Shown: positions 1 through 7,165, numbered from the stretch's first letter. The stretch: DNA of 11,984 nt from Vescimonas cirricatena (GCF_020687045.1 NZ_JAJEPW010000072.1:1-11984); one strand, 5' to 3'. The notes: a model not told the origin generated them from the sequence alone. A program made the numbers and translations.

Positions 1-17
1 CCAACGAACAATAAACG

Positions 18-47
18 GCAGTCCCCGGGCCCAGGCGGGGGGACTGC
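18..47 (-). terminator. Rho-independent terminator after the TVP38-family gene
   Basis: A 9-bp GC-rich stem (18-26 paired with 39-47) lies just past the stop codon at 53-55. Read on the minus strand, the stem is followed by a U-rich stretch (TTTATTGTT, 7-15). The plus-strand side also has a short T run, so it may act in both directions. What lies beyond position 1 is not visible. Confidence 0.65.
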
Positions 48-52
48 TTTGC

Positions 53-763
53 TTATTCGTGTTCCTGTTGCTTTCGATCATGCCGCCGGCAGACGGCCCG
101 ATAAATCAGCAGCCCCACACCGGACACCGCCAGGGTCACGGCGAAAACCAGGATGGCAAACTGATAGTCCTTCACCCCCAGGGCGCTGCCGCCGATGGTG
201 GAGGTCAGCACCGAGGGCAGACGCCCCACGGTGCACAGCAGCAGCCACTTGCCCCAGGACAGGTCCGTCAGCCCGGCGAAGTAGCACAGCAGGTCCTTGG
301 GGGTGCCCGGCACGGTGAATATCAGCCAGAACAGGGCGTCCCGCTTGGGGGAGCTTTGCAGGAATTTCAGCTTCTCCAGCTTCTCCCGGGGGAAGAAGAT
401 CTCCACCAGCTCCCGGCCGAACCGCCGCACCAGGGCAAACACCGCCACGCTGCCCAGAACCCCCCCCAGCAGACACAGCACGCTGCCCCGCAGGGCCCCG
501 AAGGCATAGCCGCCGCTGATCTCCAGGGGCTCCCCGGGGATCACAGCCACCACCACCTGCAAAAACACCATGCCCACATAGGCGGCCATGCCCAGCAGGC
601 CGTGGCCGTCCACCCACAGGCGGAACTCCTCCGGCCGGGAGGCAAATCGCACCAGGGGGCGGCCAATGAACCATCCCACCGCCGCCGACAGCAGCAGGAA
701 GATGGCGATGGCCGCCCAGGCGATGAGCTTTTTCTGTTTATCCGTGAAAACGTGCTTGTCCAT
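53..763 (-). CDS. TVP38/TMEM64 (DedA/VTT superfamily) membrane protein
   Basis: A 236-residue polytopic inner-membrane protein. Hydrophobic segments are visible at about residues 13-35, 55-77, 88-112, 145-165, 172-195 and 200-222. The VTT-domain hallmarks are present: a re-entrant-loop motif PGEPLEISGGYAFG (76-89) and a second loop VPGTPKDLLCYFAGL (151-165). Members of the wider DedA superfamily are linked to recycling of undecaprenyl phosphate and other lipid carriers, but the substrate of this TVP38 subgroup is not settled and cannot be read from the sequence. I chose the ATG at 763 because GAGG (770-773) lies 6 nt upstream. The in-frame ATG at 802 is upstream of the likely -10 box (791-796), so it would not be on the mRNA. 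The gene stands alone between a promoter and a terminator. A possible Pho-type operator precedes it. Confidence 0.9.
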   Translation of the reverse strand: MDKHVFTDKQKKLIAWAAIAIFLLLSAAVGWFIGRPLVRFASRPEEFRLWVDGHGLLGMAAYVGMVFLQVVVAVIPGEPLEISGGYAFGALRGSVLCLLGGVLGSVAVFALVRRFGRELVEIFFPREKLEKLKFLQSSPKRDALFWLIFTVPGTPKDLLCYFAGLTDLSWGKWLLLCTVGRLPSVLTSTIGGSALGVKDYQFAILVFAVTLAVSGVGLLIYRAVCRRHDRKQQEHE

Positions 764-790
764 AAGAAACCTCGATCTGTTGATATGGAC

Positions 791-796
791 ATTATA
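791..796 (-). promoter_or_regulatory. Extended -10 promoter of the TVP38-family gene
   Basis: On the minus strand a perfect TATAAT is preceded by TGG, giving the extended -10 motif TGnTATAAT. The predicted start is near 784, leaving a leader of about 20 nt with a GAGG ribosome binding site. There is no good -35 at the usual distance; the nearest is TTCAAA with a 19-bp spacer (816-821). A weak -35 fits either an extended -10 promoter or an activator-dependent one. Confidence 0.7.
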
Positions 797-815
797 CCAC
801 ATTCTTCCGGCCGTT

Positions 816-843
816 TTTGAACAGACCGTAAAATTATCCTTAA
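816..843 (-). promoter_or_regulatory. Possible Pho-type operator (three hexamers, 11-bp period)
   Basis: On the minus strand TTAAGG, TTTACG and TTCAAA follow each other with exactly 5 nt between them (838-843, 827-832, 816-821). They end 19 bp upstream of the TATAAT of the TVP38-family gene. PhoP-type regulators in Firmicutes bind direct repeats of TT(A/C/T)A(C/T)A with about 5-nt spacers. Matches here are partial (4/6, 5/6, 5/6), so this is a suggestion and chance is quite possible in an AT-rich stretch. Confidence 0.3.
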
Positions 844-871
844 ACCGGGGTTACGCCCTTAAAGATATCAC

Positions 872-917
872 AATAAGCAATCCGCTTCCGGCAAAAACCG
901 GAAGCGGATTGCTTATT
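872..917 (-). terminator. Perfect 20-bp stem terminator, probably bidirectional
   Basis: Arms 872-891 and 898-917 are perfectly complementary over 20 bp around a 6-nt loop (CAAAAA on the plus strand). It begins immediately after the stop codon (920-922) of the HAD-IIA gene. On the minus strand the GC core is followed by TTATTGTG. On the plus strand it is followed by ATTTTTT, a better U-tract. It ends the coaX/HAD-IIA transcript and could also block antisense transcription from the left. Confidence 0.85.
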
Positions 918-919
918 TT

Positions 920-1705
920 TTACTGTTCTGCCGGGCCGGGGATGTCGCCCACGCCGTCCAGCACCAGCCGGGGGCGGTAGGGGAACTTGGCGATGTCCTC
1001 CCGCCGGGTGACGCCGGAGAGCACCAGCACCGTGTCCAGGCCGGTTTCGATACCGGCCACCATGTCGGTGTCCATGCGGTCGCCGATCATCACGGCGTCC
1101 TCCGAGTGGACCCCCAGGATCCGCAGGCCCGTGCGCATCATCAGGGGATTGGGCTTGCCCACGAAATAGGCGCTCTGGCCGGTGGCCATCTCGATGGGGG
1201 CGATCATAGCCCGGCAGGCGGGGATGATGCCGTCCTCCGAGGGGCCGGTCAGGTCGCTGTTGGTGCCGATGAGCCGGGCGCCCTTCAGCACCAGCCGCAC
1301 CGCCCGCAGGATGTTCTCGTAATTATAGCTGTTGCCCTCGCCGATGATGACATAATCCGGGTCCACGTCGTTCATGGTGATGCCCTCGTCGTGGAGGGCC
1401 ATAATCAGCCCCGCCCCGCCGATGACATAGGCGCTGCACCCCGGGGCCTGGCTGCTGATGAACCGGGCCGTGGCCAGGGCGCTGGTGTAAAAGTGGCTCT
1501 CGTCCACGTCCAGGCCCATGCGCCGGAGCTTCTGCTGCAGCTCCTTGGGGCTGCGCTCGGAGGAGTTGGTCAAAAACAGGAAATTCTTCTCCTCGCGATA
1601 CAGCCAGTCCACAAATTCCTTCACCCCCGGCAGCAGCCGGTTGCCGTGATAGATGACACCGTCCATGTCGCAGATAAAGCCTTTTTTCTGTCGCAGCTGG
1701 TCCAT
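920..1705 (-). CDS. HAD-IIA family sugar/nucleotide phosphatase (NagD/AraL-like)
   Basis: A 261-residue cytosolic haloacid-dehalogenase hydrolase of the HAD-IIA (large C2 cap) group, the length usual for NagD, AraL and p-nitrophenyl phosphatase relatives. All four catalytic motifs are visible: nucleophile motif DMDGV with D13 and D15, motif II TNSS (46-49), motif III lysine in GKPNP (K184), and the metal-binding GDRMDTD (208-214). The C2 cap lies between motifs II and III. Relatives dephosphorylate small sugar phosphates or nucleotides with broad specificity, so the substrate cannot be assigned. Start: ATG at 1705 has an AGGAGG site 7 nt upstream on the minus strand. The gene follows coaX by 24 nt and is probably cotranscribed with it. 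A strong terminator follows directly. Confidence 0.92.
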   Translation of the reverse strand: MDQLRQKKGFICDMDGVIYHGNRLLPGVKEFVDWLYREEKNFLFLTNSSERSPKELQQKLRRMGLDVDESHFYTSALATARFISSQAPGCSAYVIGGAGLIMALHDEGITMNDVDPDYVIIGEGNSYNYENILRAVRLVLKGARLIGTNSDLTGPSEDGIIPACRAMIAPIEMATGQSAYFVGKPNPLMMRTGLRILGVHSEDAVMIGDRMDTDMVAGIETGLDTVLVLSGVTRREDIAKFPYRPRLVLDGVGDIPGPAEQ

Positions 1706-1729
1706 AAGAATCCTCCTATATGATAAAAT

Positions 1730-2494
1730 TTACCGATTTCCGCAGTTTTTCCGCCAGATCAGGGCCAGACCCCGCAGCAGCAGACTGTCGTCGTGCCGGA
1801 TCCTCCGGCGGCAGTAGGGGGTAATGATCCCGGACAGGCCCCCGGTGGCCACGGCAGTACAGGGCTGCCCCAGCTCCTCCTCCATGCGCTCCAGCAGGCC
1901 GTCGGCCATGGCGGCGGCGCCGTAAATGGCCCCGGCCTGAAGGCTGTCCTCGGTGACGGAGCAGATGACCTTCCCCGGGGCCTCCAGGGCGATATCCGGC
2001 AGCTGGGCCGTGCCGGAAAACAGGGCGTGGAGACTCAGCTTCACCCCGGCCAGAATCACGCCGCCCCGATAGCGGCGCTGCCGGTCCACCACCGTCACGG
2101 TGGTGGCGGTGCCGAAGTCGAACACCACCACCGGCAGGGGATACTCCGCCGCAGCGGCGGCGTCGGCGGCCAGCAGGTCCACCCCCAGGGTCTCCGGCTG
2201 TTCAATGGCGATGTCCAGTCCGGCGGGGGTGGTGGGACCTACCACCAGGGCCTCCAGCCCCGCGACCCGGCGGATGGCGTCGGCGGTCTCCGCCGTCAGC
2301 CGGGGCACCACCGAGCCGATCGCGGCCCCTTCCGGGGCGGCCTGCCCCTCCAGCACCCGGCGGATGGCGTCGTCATACGCCTCCGGCGGCAGCGGATCCC
2401 CGGAGGGGACCCGGCACTGGGATACGACCCGGTCCTTCTCATCCAGCAGGGCCAGAACGATGTTGGTGTTTCCGATGTCGGCAGTCAGCAGCAT
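1730..2494 (-). CDS. coaX: Type III pantothenate kinase CoaX
   Basis: A 254-residue ASKHA-fold kinase that phosphorylates pantothenate, the first step of coenzyme A synthesis. Visible motifs: N-terminal phosphate loop DIGNTN (6-11), the GVD segment with the likely catalytic Asp D106 (104-106), and the ATP/phosphate motif FDFGTATT (125-132). The GGVILAGVKLSLHALF region (144-159) and the C-terminal ATGGLSG (216-222) follow. CoaX enzymes often read G-x-D-R at the catalytic Asp; here it is GVDL, a mild divergence. Start: the ATG at 2494 gives MLLTADIGNT, the canonical CoaX beginning, with GAGAGG (2503-2508) 8 nt upstream. An upstream in-frame ATG at 2554 would add 20 residues encoded by a hairpin and is rejected. 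No promoter is evident between phoR and this gene, so readthrough from the pho operon is possible. Confidence 0.93.
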   Translation of the reverse strand: MLLTADIGNTNIVLALLDEKDRVVSQCRVPSGDPLPPEAYDDAIRRVLEGQAAPEGAAIGSVVPRLTAETADAIRRVAGLEALVVGPTTPAGLDIAIEQPETLGVDLLAADAAAAAEYPLPVVVFDFGTATTVTVVDRQRRYRGGVILAGVKLSLHALFSGTAQLPDIALEAPGKVICSVTEDSLQAGAIYGAAAMADGLLERMEEELGQPCTAVATGGLSGIITPYCRRRIRHDDSLLLRGLALIWRKNCGNR

Positions 2495-2522
2495 AGGCGG
2501 TACCTCTCTTAACAGCGTTTCA

Positions 2523-2556
2523 GCTTGGCCGAAAAGCCTTCGCTTTTCGGCCAAGC
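2523..2556 (-). terminator. Long hairpin between phoR and coaX, no U-tract
   Basis: A perfect 15-bp inverted repeat (2523-2537 with 2542-2556) with a 4-nt loop starts 10 nt past the phoR stop codon. On the minus strand the sequence after the stem is TGAAACGCTG, with no run of T, so it is not a classic Rho-independent terminator. It could attenuate, protect the 3' end of the pho mRNA, or be a dispersed repeat. Confidence 0.5.
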
Positions 2557-2566
2557 CGGGGATATT

Positions 2567-4228
2567 TCAGGATTGCTTCCTGGGAATGGTGACGGTAATG
2601 GTGGTGCCCTTGCCGGGCTGGCTCTCCAGCTGCACGGTTCCGTGGTGATAGGCCACGGCGTGCTTCACGATGGACAGGCCCAGGCCGGTGCCGCCGGAGG
2701 CCTTGGAGTGGCTCTTATCCACCCGGTAAAACCGCTCGAAGATCCGGGACTGGTGCTCCGGGGCGATGCCGATGCCGGTGTCCGCCACGGAGATCACGGC
2801 GTTTTCGCCGGCATCCGACACGGTGACCCGGACGCTGCCGCCGGGGACGTTGTACCCGATGGCGTTGTCGCAGAGGTTATAGATGGTCTCGTGCAGCAGA
2901 CGGCGCACACCCTCCGCCTGGACGTCCTGTCCCTCCACGGTAAGGCTGACCTGGCTTTTCTCGGCCTTGTCCCGCAGGTCGGCGGCAATGTCCCGGCACA
3001 GAGCCGGGATGTCCACCTGCTCCCAGGGCAAGGGGTCCCCCTCGTCCAGCTGGGACAGACGGATGATGTCGCCGATGAGGGCCACCAGCCGCTGGGCCTC
3101 CCGGCGGATGTGGCCCACGAACCGGGGCAGGTCCTCCTGCTTCACCAGTCCGTTTTCAATCAGCTCGGCGCTGCCGATGATCCCCTGAAGGGGGGTCTTT
3201 AATTCGTGGGAGACGTTGGCGGTGAACTCCCGGCGGCTCTGCTCCGCCGTCTCCTGCTGGGTGATGTCGAAGGCCAGCAGCACCGCGCCCAGCACGTCCT
3301 GGCCGGACCGGATGCGGGAGATATCGAACTGATAAATGCGGCCCGGGCGCTGCACATGGACCTCGCTGTGGCCGGAGGCCATGGCTTCCTCCAATGCGGC
3401 GCTGACGTCCCGGCTGCGGTCCACCGTCAGGAAATCCTGGCCCAGGCAGGTCTCGTCCGCCTCGAAAATGCGGCAGGCGGCGGGGTTGATGCTCAGCACA
3501 GCCCCGGCGTCATCCAGCAGCACCAGGCCCTCCTGCATATGGGAGGTGATCTGTTGGAACTCGTCGGACCGGCGGCGCAGGTCCGTCAGCTGGCTGTCGA
3601 TCTGCCGCCGCTGGACGTTGATGCGGCACAGCAGGGGGGACAGCTCCTCATAGGTGTCGTTTTCCAGGGGGCGCTCCAGGTCCAGGGCGTTCAGGGGCGC
3701 GGTGATGCGGCGGGACAGGCGGCCCGCCAGCAGGCCCGACAGGATCAGGGCCACCGCCGCCGTCAGCAGAATGGCCGGCAGCATCCCCAGCAGCAGCATC
3801 CCCACGGTGGCCCGGCTGATGGAAATGCGCAGCACCGTGCCGTCCGGCATCCGGCGGGCATAGTAGCTGGTTTTTTCCAGCAGGGTGCTGGAATAGCGGG
3901 TGGAGTGGCCGGAGCCGGTGCGCAGGGCCTCCCGCACCTCGGTGCGGTCGCCGTGGTTTTCCAGGCTTTCGGCGTCCCGCTTGGTGTCGCACAGCACCGC
4001 CCCGTCCGGGGCGATCCAGGTCAGGCGGTAGCGGTCCGCCGTGAGCTTGTTCAGATAATCGCGGCCCTGGGTTTCCACCGCGGCGGCGGCCAGCTGCAGC
4101 TGATCCTGCAATTGGTTTTCCTGCACGGAGGCAAAATAGCTGTACAGGCAGGTCATGACGATGGCCACCGCCGCTAAAAGCACGGCGGCAGCGGACACCA
4201 TAAACGAGCGGAAAATTTTCTTGGTCAT
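2567..4228 (-). CDS. phoR: Phosphate-regulon sensor histidine kinase PhoR
   Basis: A 553-residue membrane sensor kinase. Order of parts: membrane helix about residues 10-33, extracytoplasmic sensor about 34-141, second helix about 143-168, HAMP-like linker 169-220, and PAS domain about 222-325 (QEGLVLLDDAGAVLSINPAA). Then come the HisKA domain with phospho-acceptor H341 in FTANVSHELKTPL and the ATPase domain with N box (N451, N455), G1 DTGIGI (483-488), F box ERFYRVD (498-504) and G2 GGTGLGLSI (512-520). It is expected to phosphorylate PhoB when PstSCAB-PhoU signals phosphate shortage. Start: ATG 4228 overlaps the phoB stop as ATGA, with GGAGG (4236-4240) 7 nt upstream, implying translational coupling. 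The frame stays open to 4360, but that part lies inside phoB. Assignment to PhoR rests on architecture plus the pst-phoU neighbours. Confidence 0.94.
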   Translation of the reverse strand: MTKKIFRSFMVSAAAVLLAAVAIVMTCLYSYFASVQENQLQDQLQLAAAAVETQGRDYLNKLTADRYRLTWIAPDGAVLCDTKRDAESLENHGDRTEVREALRTGSGHSTRYSSTLLEKTSYYARRMPDGTVLRISISRATVGMLLLGMLPAILLTAAVALILSGLLAGRLSRRITAPLNALDLERPLENDTYEELSPLLCRINVQRRQIDSQLTDLRRRSDEFQQITSHMQEGLVLLDDAGAVLSINPAACRIFEADETCLGQDFLTVDRSRDVSAALEEAMASGHSEVHVQRPGRIYQFDISRIRSGQDVLGAVLLAFDITQQETAEQSRREFTANVSHELKTPLQGIIGSAELIENGLVKQEDLPRFVGHIRREAQRLVALIGDIIRLSQLDEGDPLPWEQVDIPALCRDIAADLRDKAEKSQVSLTVEGQDVQAEGVRRLLHETIYNLCDNAIGYNVPGGSVRVTVSDAGENAVISVADTGIGIAPEHQSRIFERFYRVDKSHSKASGGTGLGLSIVKHAVAYHHGTVQLESQPGKGTTITVTIPRKQS

Positions 4229-4899
4229 TCTTGTTCCTCCAGCCGGTAGCCCACGTTGCGGACGGTCTGGATGAGACTGCCGTAGGGGCCCAGCTTCTGG
4301 CGCAGCGTGCGGATGTGCATGTCCACGGTGCGGGTCTCGCCGCAGTAATCGGTGCCCCATACCTGGGCCATCAGCTGGTCCCGGGTAAAGGCCATGCCGG
4401 GGTGGGACAAAAGCAGCCGCAGCAGCTCGTATTCCTTATAGGTCAGGGGCACCCGCTGCCCGTCGCAGGAGACGGTGTGGGCGTCCTGGTCCAGGACCAG
4501 GCCCGCCAGGTGCAGCAGGTGGGCGGGCCTGGCGCAGCGGCGCAGCACCGCCTTCACGCAGGACACCAGCTCCATGACCCCGAAGGGCTTGGTCAGATAG
4601 TAGTCCGCGCCCAGGTCCAGGGCCTGGATCTTGTCATATTCCGCGCCTTTGGCGGTGGCCATGACCACGGGGATGGAACGGGTGGCAGGGGCGGCCCGCA
4701 TACGGCGCAGCAGCTCCACACCGTCCACACCGGGCAGCATCACATCCAGCACCACCAGCTCCGGCAGCTCCCGGGCCGACTCCAGCGCGGACCAGAAGGC
4801 CCCGCCGTCGGCAAAGCCCTGGGCCTGGAACCCGGTGGACTGCAGGGTGTATACCTCAATATCAAGGATACTGGCATCGTCCTCTACGCACCAGATCAT
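4225..4899 (-). CDS. phoB: Phosphate-regulon response regulator PhoB/PhoP
   Basis: A 224-residue OmpR/PhoB-family regulator, the usual length. The receiver domain (1-122) shows the acidic pocket D7/D8, phospho-acceptor D52 in LDVMLPGVDG, switch residue T82 and K104 in LTKPF. The winged-helix DNA-binding domain (about 128-222) has LTYKEYELLRLLLSHPG, the recognition-helix region TVDMHIRTLRQKLG and the wing NVGYRL. When phosphorylated by PhoR it should bind direct-repeat Pho boxes and activate pst and other phosphate-scavenging genes. It starts 3 nt after the phoU stop, with GGAGG (4908-4912) 8 nt upstream inside phoU, and overlaps phoR by 4 nt. A candidate internal promoter in phoU lies about 225 nt upstream and could give the phoB-phoR pair expression independent of pstS. 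Confidence 0.95.
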   Translation of the reverse strand: MIWCVEDDASILDIEVYTLQSTGFQAQGFADGGAFWSALESARELPELVVLDVMLPGVDGVELLRRMRAAPATRSIPVVMATAKGAEYDKIQALDLGADYYLTKPFGVMELVSCVKAVLRRCARPAHLLHLAGLVLDQDAHTVSCDGQRVPLTYKEYELLRLLLSHPGMAFTRDQLMAQVWGTDYCGETRTVDMHIRTLRQKLGPYGSLIQTVRNVGYRLEEQE

Positions 4900-4902
4900 G
4901 GG

Positions 4903-5547
4903 TTATCCCTCCTTGTGCCGGCCGGTGATGGAAAAAATCACCCACTCGGCGATGTTGGTGGCGTGGTCGCCGATGCGCTCGAAATACTTGGCGATCATCA
5001 GCAGGTCCAGGGCGTACTCCCCGTCCGCGGGGTCGGCGGCGATGCGGGAGATCAGGGCCTGCTTCACCTGGCGGAAATAGGCGTCCACGGTGTCGTCGGC
5101 GGCCAGAACGGCCTCTGCTTTTATTGTATCATGTTTTACGAATGCGTCAACACTTTCTGTCACCATGGAGATGGTGGCCCGGGCCATCTGGCAGAGAATG
5201 TCGTCATGCTCGGCGGTGCGGCCCTTCAGGAAGGTGACGATCTCGGCGATGTCCTGGGCCTGGTCGCCGATGCGCTCCATGTCGGTGATCATTTTCAGGG
5301 CGGCGGAGATCTGGCGCAGGTCCCGGGCCACCGGCTGCTGCTGCAGCAGCAGCTTCAGGCACAGGGACTCGATGGTGCGCTCCTTCTGGTCGATCTCGGT
5401 GTCCAGGGGGGCCACCCGGGCGGCCAGGTCGGGGTCTCCCTCCGTCAGGGCCTTGGAGGCCAGGGCGATGACCTCCTCGCACAGGGCGCCCATTTCAATC
5501 AGCTCCCGGTTCAGCAGCGCCAGCTGCTGGTCAAACTGTCTTCTCAT
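4903..5547 (-). CDS. phoU: Phosphate signalling protein PhoU
   Basis: A 214-residue all-alpha cytosolic protein made of two PhoU repeats. Each carries the acidic metal-cluster motif: DMERIGDQAQDIAE at about 89-102 and YFERIGDHATNIAEW at about 189-202. PhoU damps phosphate import and is thought to bridge PstB and PhoR to hold the Pho regulon off when phosphate is plentiful. Start: ATG 5547 shares one base with the pstB stop (TAATG) and has GGGAGG 8 nt upstream. Longer frames upstream read through pstB and are shadows. Residues about 129-147 are encoded by a strikingly AT-rich stretch (5114-5157; about one third GC by hand count) using AGT, GTT, GTA, ACA, ATA and GCA codons. Neighbouring codons prefer G/C endings. 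This stretch holds a promoter-like sequence. Confidence 0.95.
   Translation of the reverse strand: MRRQFDQQLALLNRELIEMGALCEEVIALASKALTEGDPDLAARVAPLDTEIDQKERTIESLCLKLLLQQQPVARDLRQISAALKMITDMERIGDQAQDIAEIVTFLKGRTAEHDDILCQMARATISMVTESVDAFVKHDTIKAEAVLAADDTVDAYFRQVKQALISRIAADPADGEYALDLLMIAKYFERIGDHATNIAEWVIFSITGRHKEG
5123..5150 (-). promoter_or_regulatory. Candidate internal promoter within phoU for phoB-phoR
   Basis: On the minus strand, TTGACG (5145-5150, 5/6 to the -35 consensus), a 16-bp spacer and TACAAT (5123-5128, 5/6 to the -10 consensus) line up. TGA directly before the -10 gives an extended -10. It lies in an AT-rich island of an otherwise GC-rich gene and points toward phoB. The predicted start is near 5116, giving a leader of roughly 220 nt to the phoB ATG. 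This is sequence evidence only; no transcript data are available. Confidence 0.6.
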
Positions 5548-6302
5548 TATCCGAACCTCCCGGTGATGTAGTCCTCGGTGCGCTTGTCGGCGGGGGCGGA
5601 GAACAGCTGCTCCGTTTTGCCGAACTCCACCAGCTCGCCCAGCAGGAAAAAGGCCGTGTTGTCGGAGATGCGGGCCGCCTGCTGCATATTGTGGGTGACC
5701 ATGACCACGGTGTAGTGCTCCTTCAGCTCCAGGGCCAGGTCCTCGATTTTGGAGGTGGAGATGGGGTCCAGGGCGCTGGTGGCCTCGTCCATCAGCAGCA
5801 CCTCCGGCTCCACGGCCAGGGCCCGGGCGATGCACAGGCGCTGCTGCTGGCCGCCGGAGAGGCCCATGGCGCTTTTCTTCAGCCGGTCCTTCACCTCGTC
5901 CCAGATGGCGGCAGAGCGCAGGGAGCGCTCCACGATGTCGTCCAGCTTGGCGTGGCTGCGGATGCCGTGGGTCCGGGGCCCGTAGGCCACGTTGTCATAG
6001 ATGCTCATGGGGAAGGGGTTGGCCTTCTGAAACACCATGCCGATGCGCTTGCGCAGCAGGGTGGGGTCCACCCTGGCGTCATAGATGTTCTTCCCGTGGA
6101 AGTCCACCTCCCCTTCGATCTTCACGGAGGGGATCAGGTCGTTCATGCGGTTCAGCGTCCGCAGGAACGTGGATTTGCCGCAGCCGGAGGGGCCGATGAA
6201 GGCGGTGATCTGCCGCTCCGGAATGGCCACGGACACATCGTGGAGGGCGTGATTGGGCCCGTACCACAGGTTCAGGCTCTTGGCCTCAAGAATCGGTTCC
6301 AT
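5547..6302 (-). CDS. pstB: Phosphate ABC transporter ATP-binding protein PstB
   Basis: A 251-residue ABC ATPase of typical PstB length that drives high-affinity phosphate import with PstC and PstA. Visible motifs: Walker A GPSGCGKST (37-45), Q-loop Q92 in MVFQKANPFP, signature LSGGQ (148-152), Walker B VLLMDEA (168-174), D-loop SALD (176-179) and switch H204. The N-terminal NLWYGPNHAL and the C-terminal TEDYITGRFG are characteristic of PstB. Start: two ATGs are possible, at 6314 (overlapping the pstA stop) and at 6302. I prefer 6302 because GAGG (6309-6312) sits 6 nt before it, the spacing used elsewhere in this window. The first ATG would add only MRQF. The gene sits 8 nt after pstA and shares one base with the phoU start. 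Confidence 0.95.
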   Translation of the reverse strand: MEPILEAKSLNLWYGPNHALHDVSVAIPERQITAFIGPSGCGKSTFLRTLNRMNDLIPSVKIEGEVDFHGKNIYDARVDPTLLRKRIGMVFQKANPFPMSIYDNVAYGPRTHGIRSHAKLDDIVERSLRSAAIWDEVKDRLKKSAMGLSGGQQQRLCIARALAVEPEVLLMDEATSALDPISTSKIEDLALELKEHYTVVMVTHNMQQAARISDNTAFFLLGELVEFGKTEQLFSAPADKRTEDYITGRFG

Positions 6303-6310
6303 AAATTGCC

Positions 6311-7162
6311 TCATTTCTTTCGCAGCTTCCGCCCCACCAGGGAGGCGGTCAGGTTGATCAGCAGGGTCAGCACCATCAGGATGGCGGCGATGGAGAAGGC
6401 CAGGGCCGTCTCGCCCCGCTCGGTGGCGTAGACATACAGGGCCACGGTCAGGGAGGCGGCGGAGGTGTGCAGGGACTTGATAAAGCCCACCAGTTCCAGG
6501 CCGAAGCCCGCCGTATACAGCAGGGCGGCGCTTTCGCCCACAATGCGGCCCACCGCCAGGATGCAGCCGGTGACGATGCCGTCCACGGCCCCGGGCAGCA
6601 CCACCGTGCGGATCATGTGCCACTTTCCGGCTCCCAGGCCCAGTGCCCCCTCCCGATAGGACTGGGGCACGGTTTTCAGGCTCTCCTGGGTGGTGCGGAC
6701 GATGGTGGGCAGAATCATCACCACCAGCGTCAGGCTGCCGGCCAGGATGCCCGCCTTCAGGCCCAGCCGCTGCACAAACAGCAGCATACCCACCAGGCCG
6801 AAGATGATGGAGGGGATGCCCGTCAGGGTCTCGGTGGCGAACTCGATGACGGCCACCAGGCGGCGGTTGGCGGCGTACTCCGTCAGATAGATGGCGGCCC
6901 CCACCCCCAGGGGCAGGACGATGACCATGGCCGCCACGATGATATACAGGGTGTTGAGAATGTTGGGCAGGACGCCCACGGTGTCCTTGATATAGCTGGT
7001 CTGGCTGGTCAGCAGGGGCCAGGTGACGCCCGGCACCCCGCGATAGAAGATATAGCCGATGAGAAACAGCAGCAGGGCGCAGGTCAGTCCCGCGCACAGC
7101 CACACCAGAAACCGCAGCCCCCTGTCATACAGACGGCGGCGGGGCGACAGCTTTTCCTCCAT
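6311..7162 (-). CDS. pstA: Phosphate ABC transporter permease PstA
   Basis: A 283-residue integral membrane permease, one of the two channel subunits of the Pst importer. A basic N-terminus (RRRLYDRGLRF) precedes the first helix (about 16-40). Further helices are at about 70-95, 112-132, 138-157, 194-218 and 252-277. The EAA loop that contacts PstB is EGALGLGAGKWHMIRTVVLP (171-190). The ETLTGIPSIIFGLVG segment is typical of Pst permeases. Start: ATG 7162 lies 3 nt after the pstC stop, with a GGAGG-type site upstream inside the pstC end. Position downstream of pstC and upstream of pstB supports PstA over PstC. Confidence 0.94.
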   Translation of the reverse strand: MEEKLSPRRRLYDRGLRFLVWLCAGLTCALLLFLIGYIFYRGVPGVTWPLLTSQTSYIKDTVGVLPNILNTLYIIVAAMVIVLPLGVGAAIYLTEYAANRRLVAVIEFATETLTGIPSIIFGLVGMLLFVQRLGLKAGILAGSLTLVVMILPTIVRTTQESLKTVPQSYREGALGLGAGKWHMIRTVVLPGAVDGIVTGCILAVGRIVGESAALLYTAGFGLELVGFIKSLHTSAASLTVALYVYATERGETALAFSIAAILMVLTLLINLTASLVGRKLRKK

Positions 7163-7165
7163 GGG

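Noticed and set aside
764..802. Upstream ATG at 802 for the TVP38-family gene
   Set aside because: It lies upstream of the predicted -10 (791-796) and has no ribosome binding site; the ATG at 763 has GAGG at proper spacing.
1322..1327. TATAAT on the minus strand inside the HAD-IIA gene
   Set aside because: It simply encodes Tyr-Asn in a conserved segment, has no -35 at the right distance, and there is no AT-rich island around it.
2495..2554. Upstream ATG at 2554 for coaX
   Set aside because: The extra 20 residues are encoded by the hairpin after phoR and precede the canonical CoaX start MLLTADIGNT, which has its own GAGAGG site.
5548..7103. Upstream extension of the pstB frame through pstA
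   Set aside because: It overlaps pstA in another frame, has Pro/Arg/Gly-rich shadow composition, and a good ribosome binding site marks the true start at 6302.
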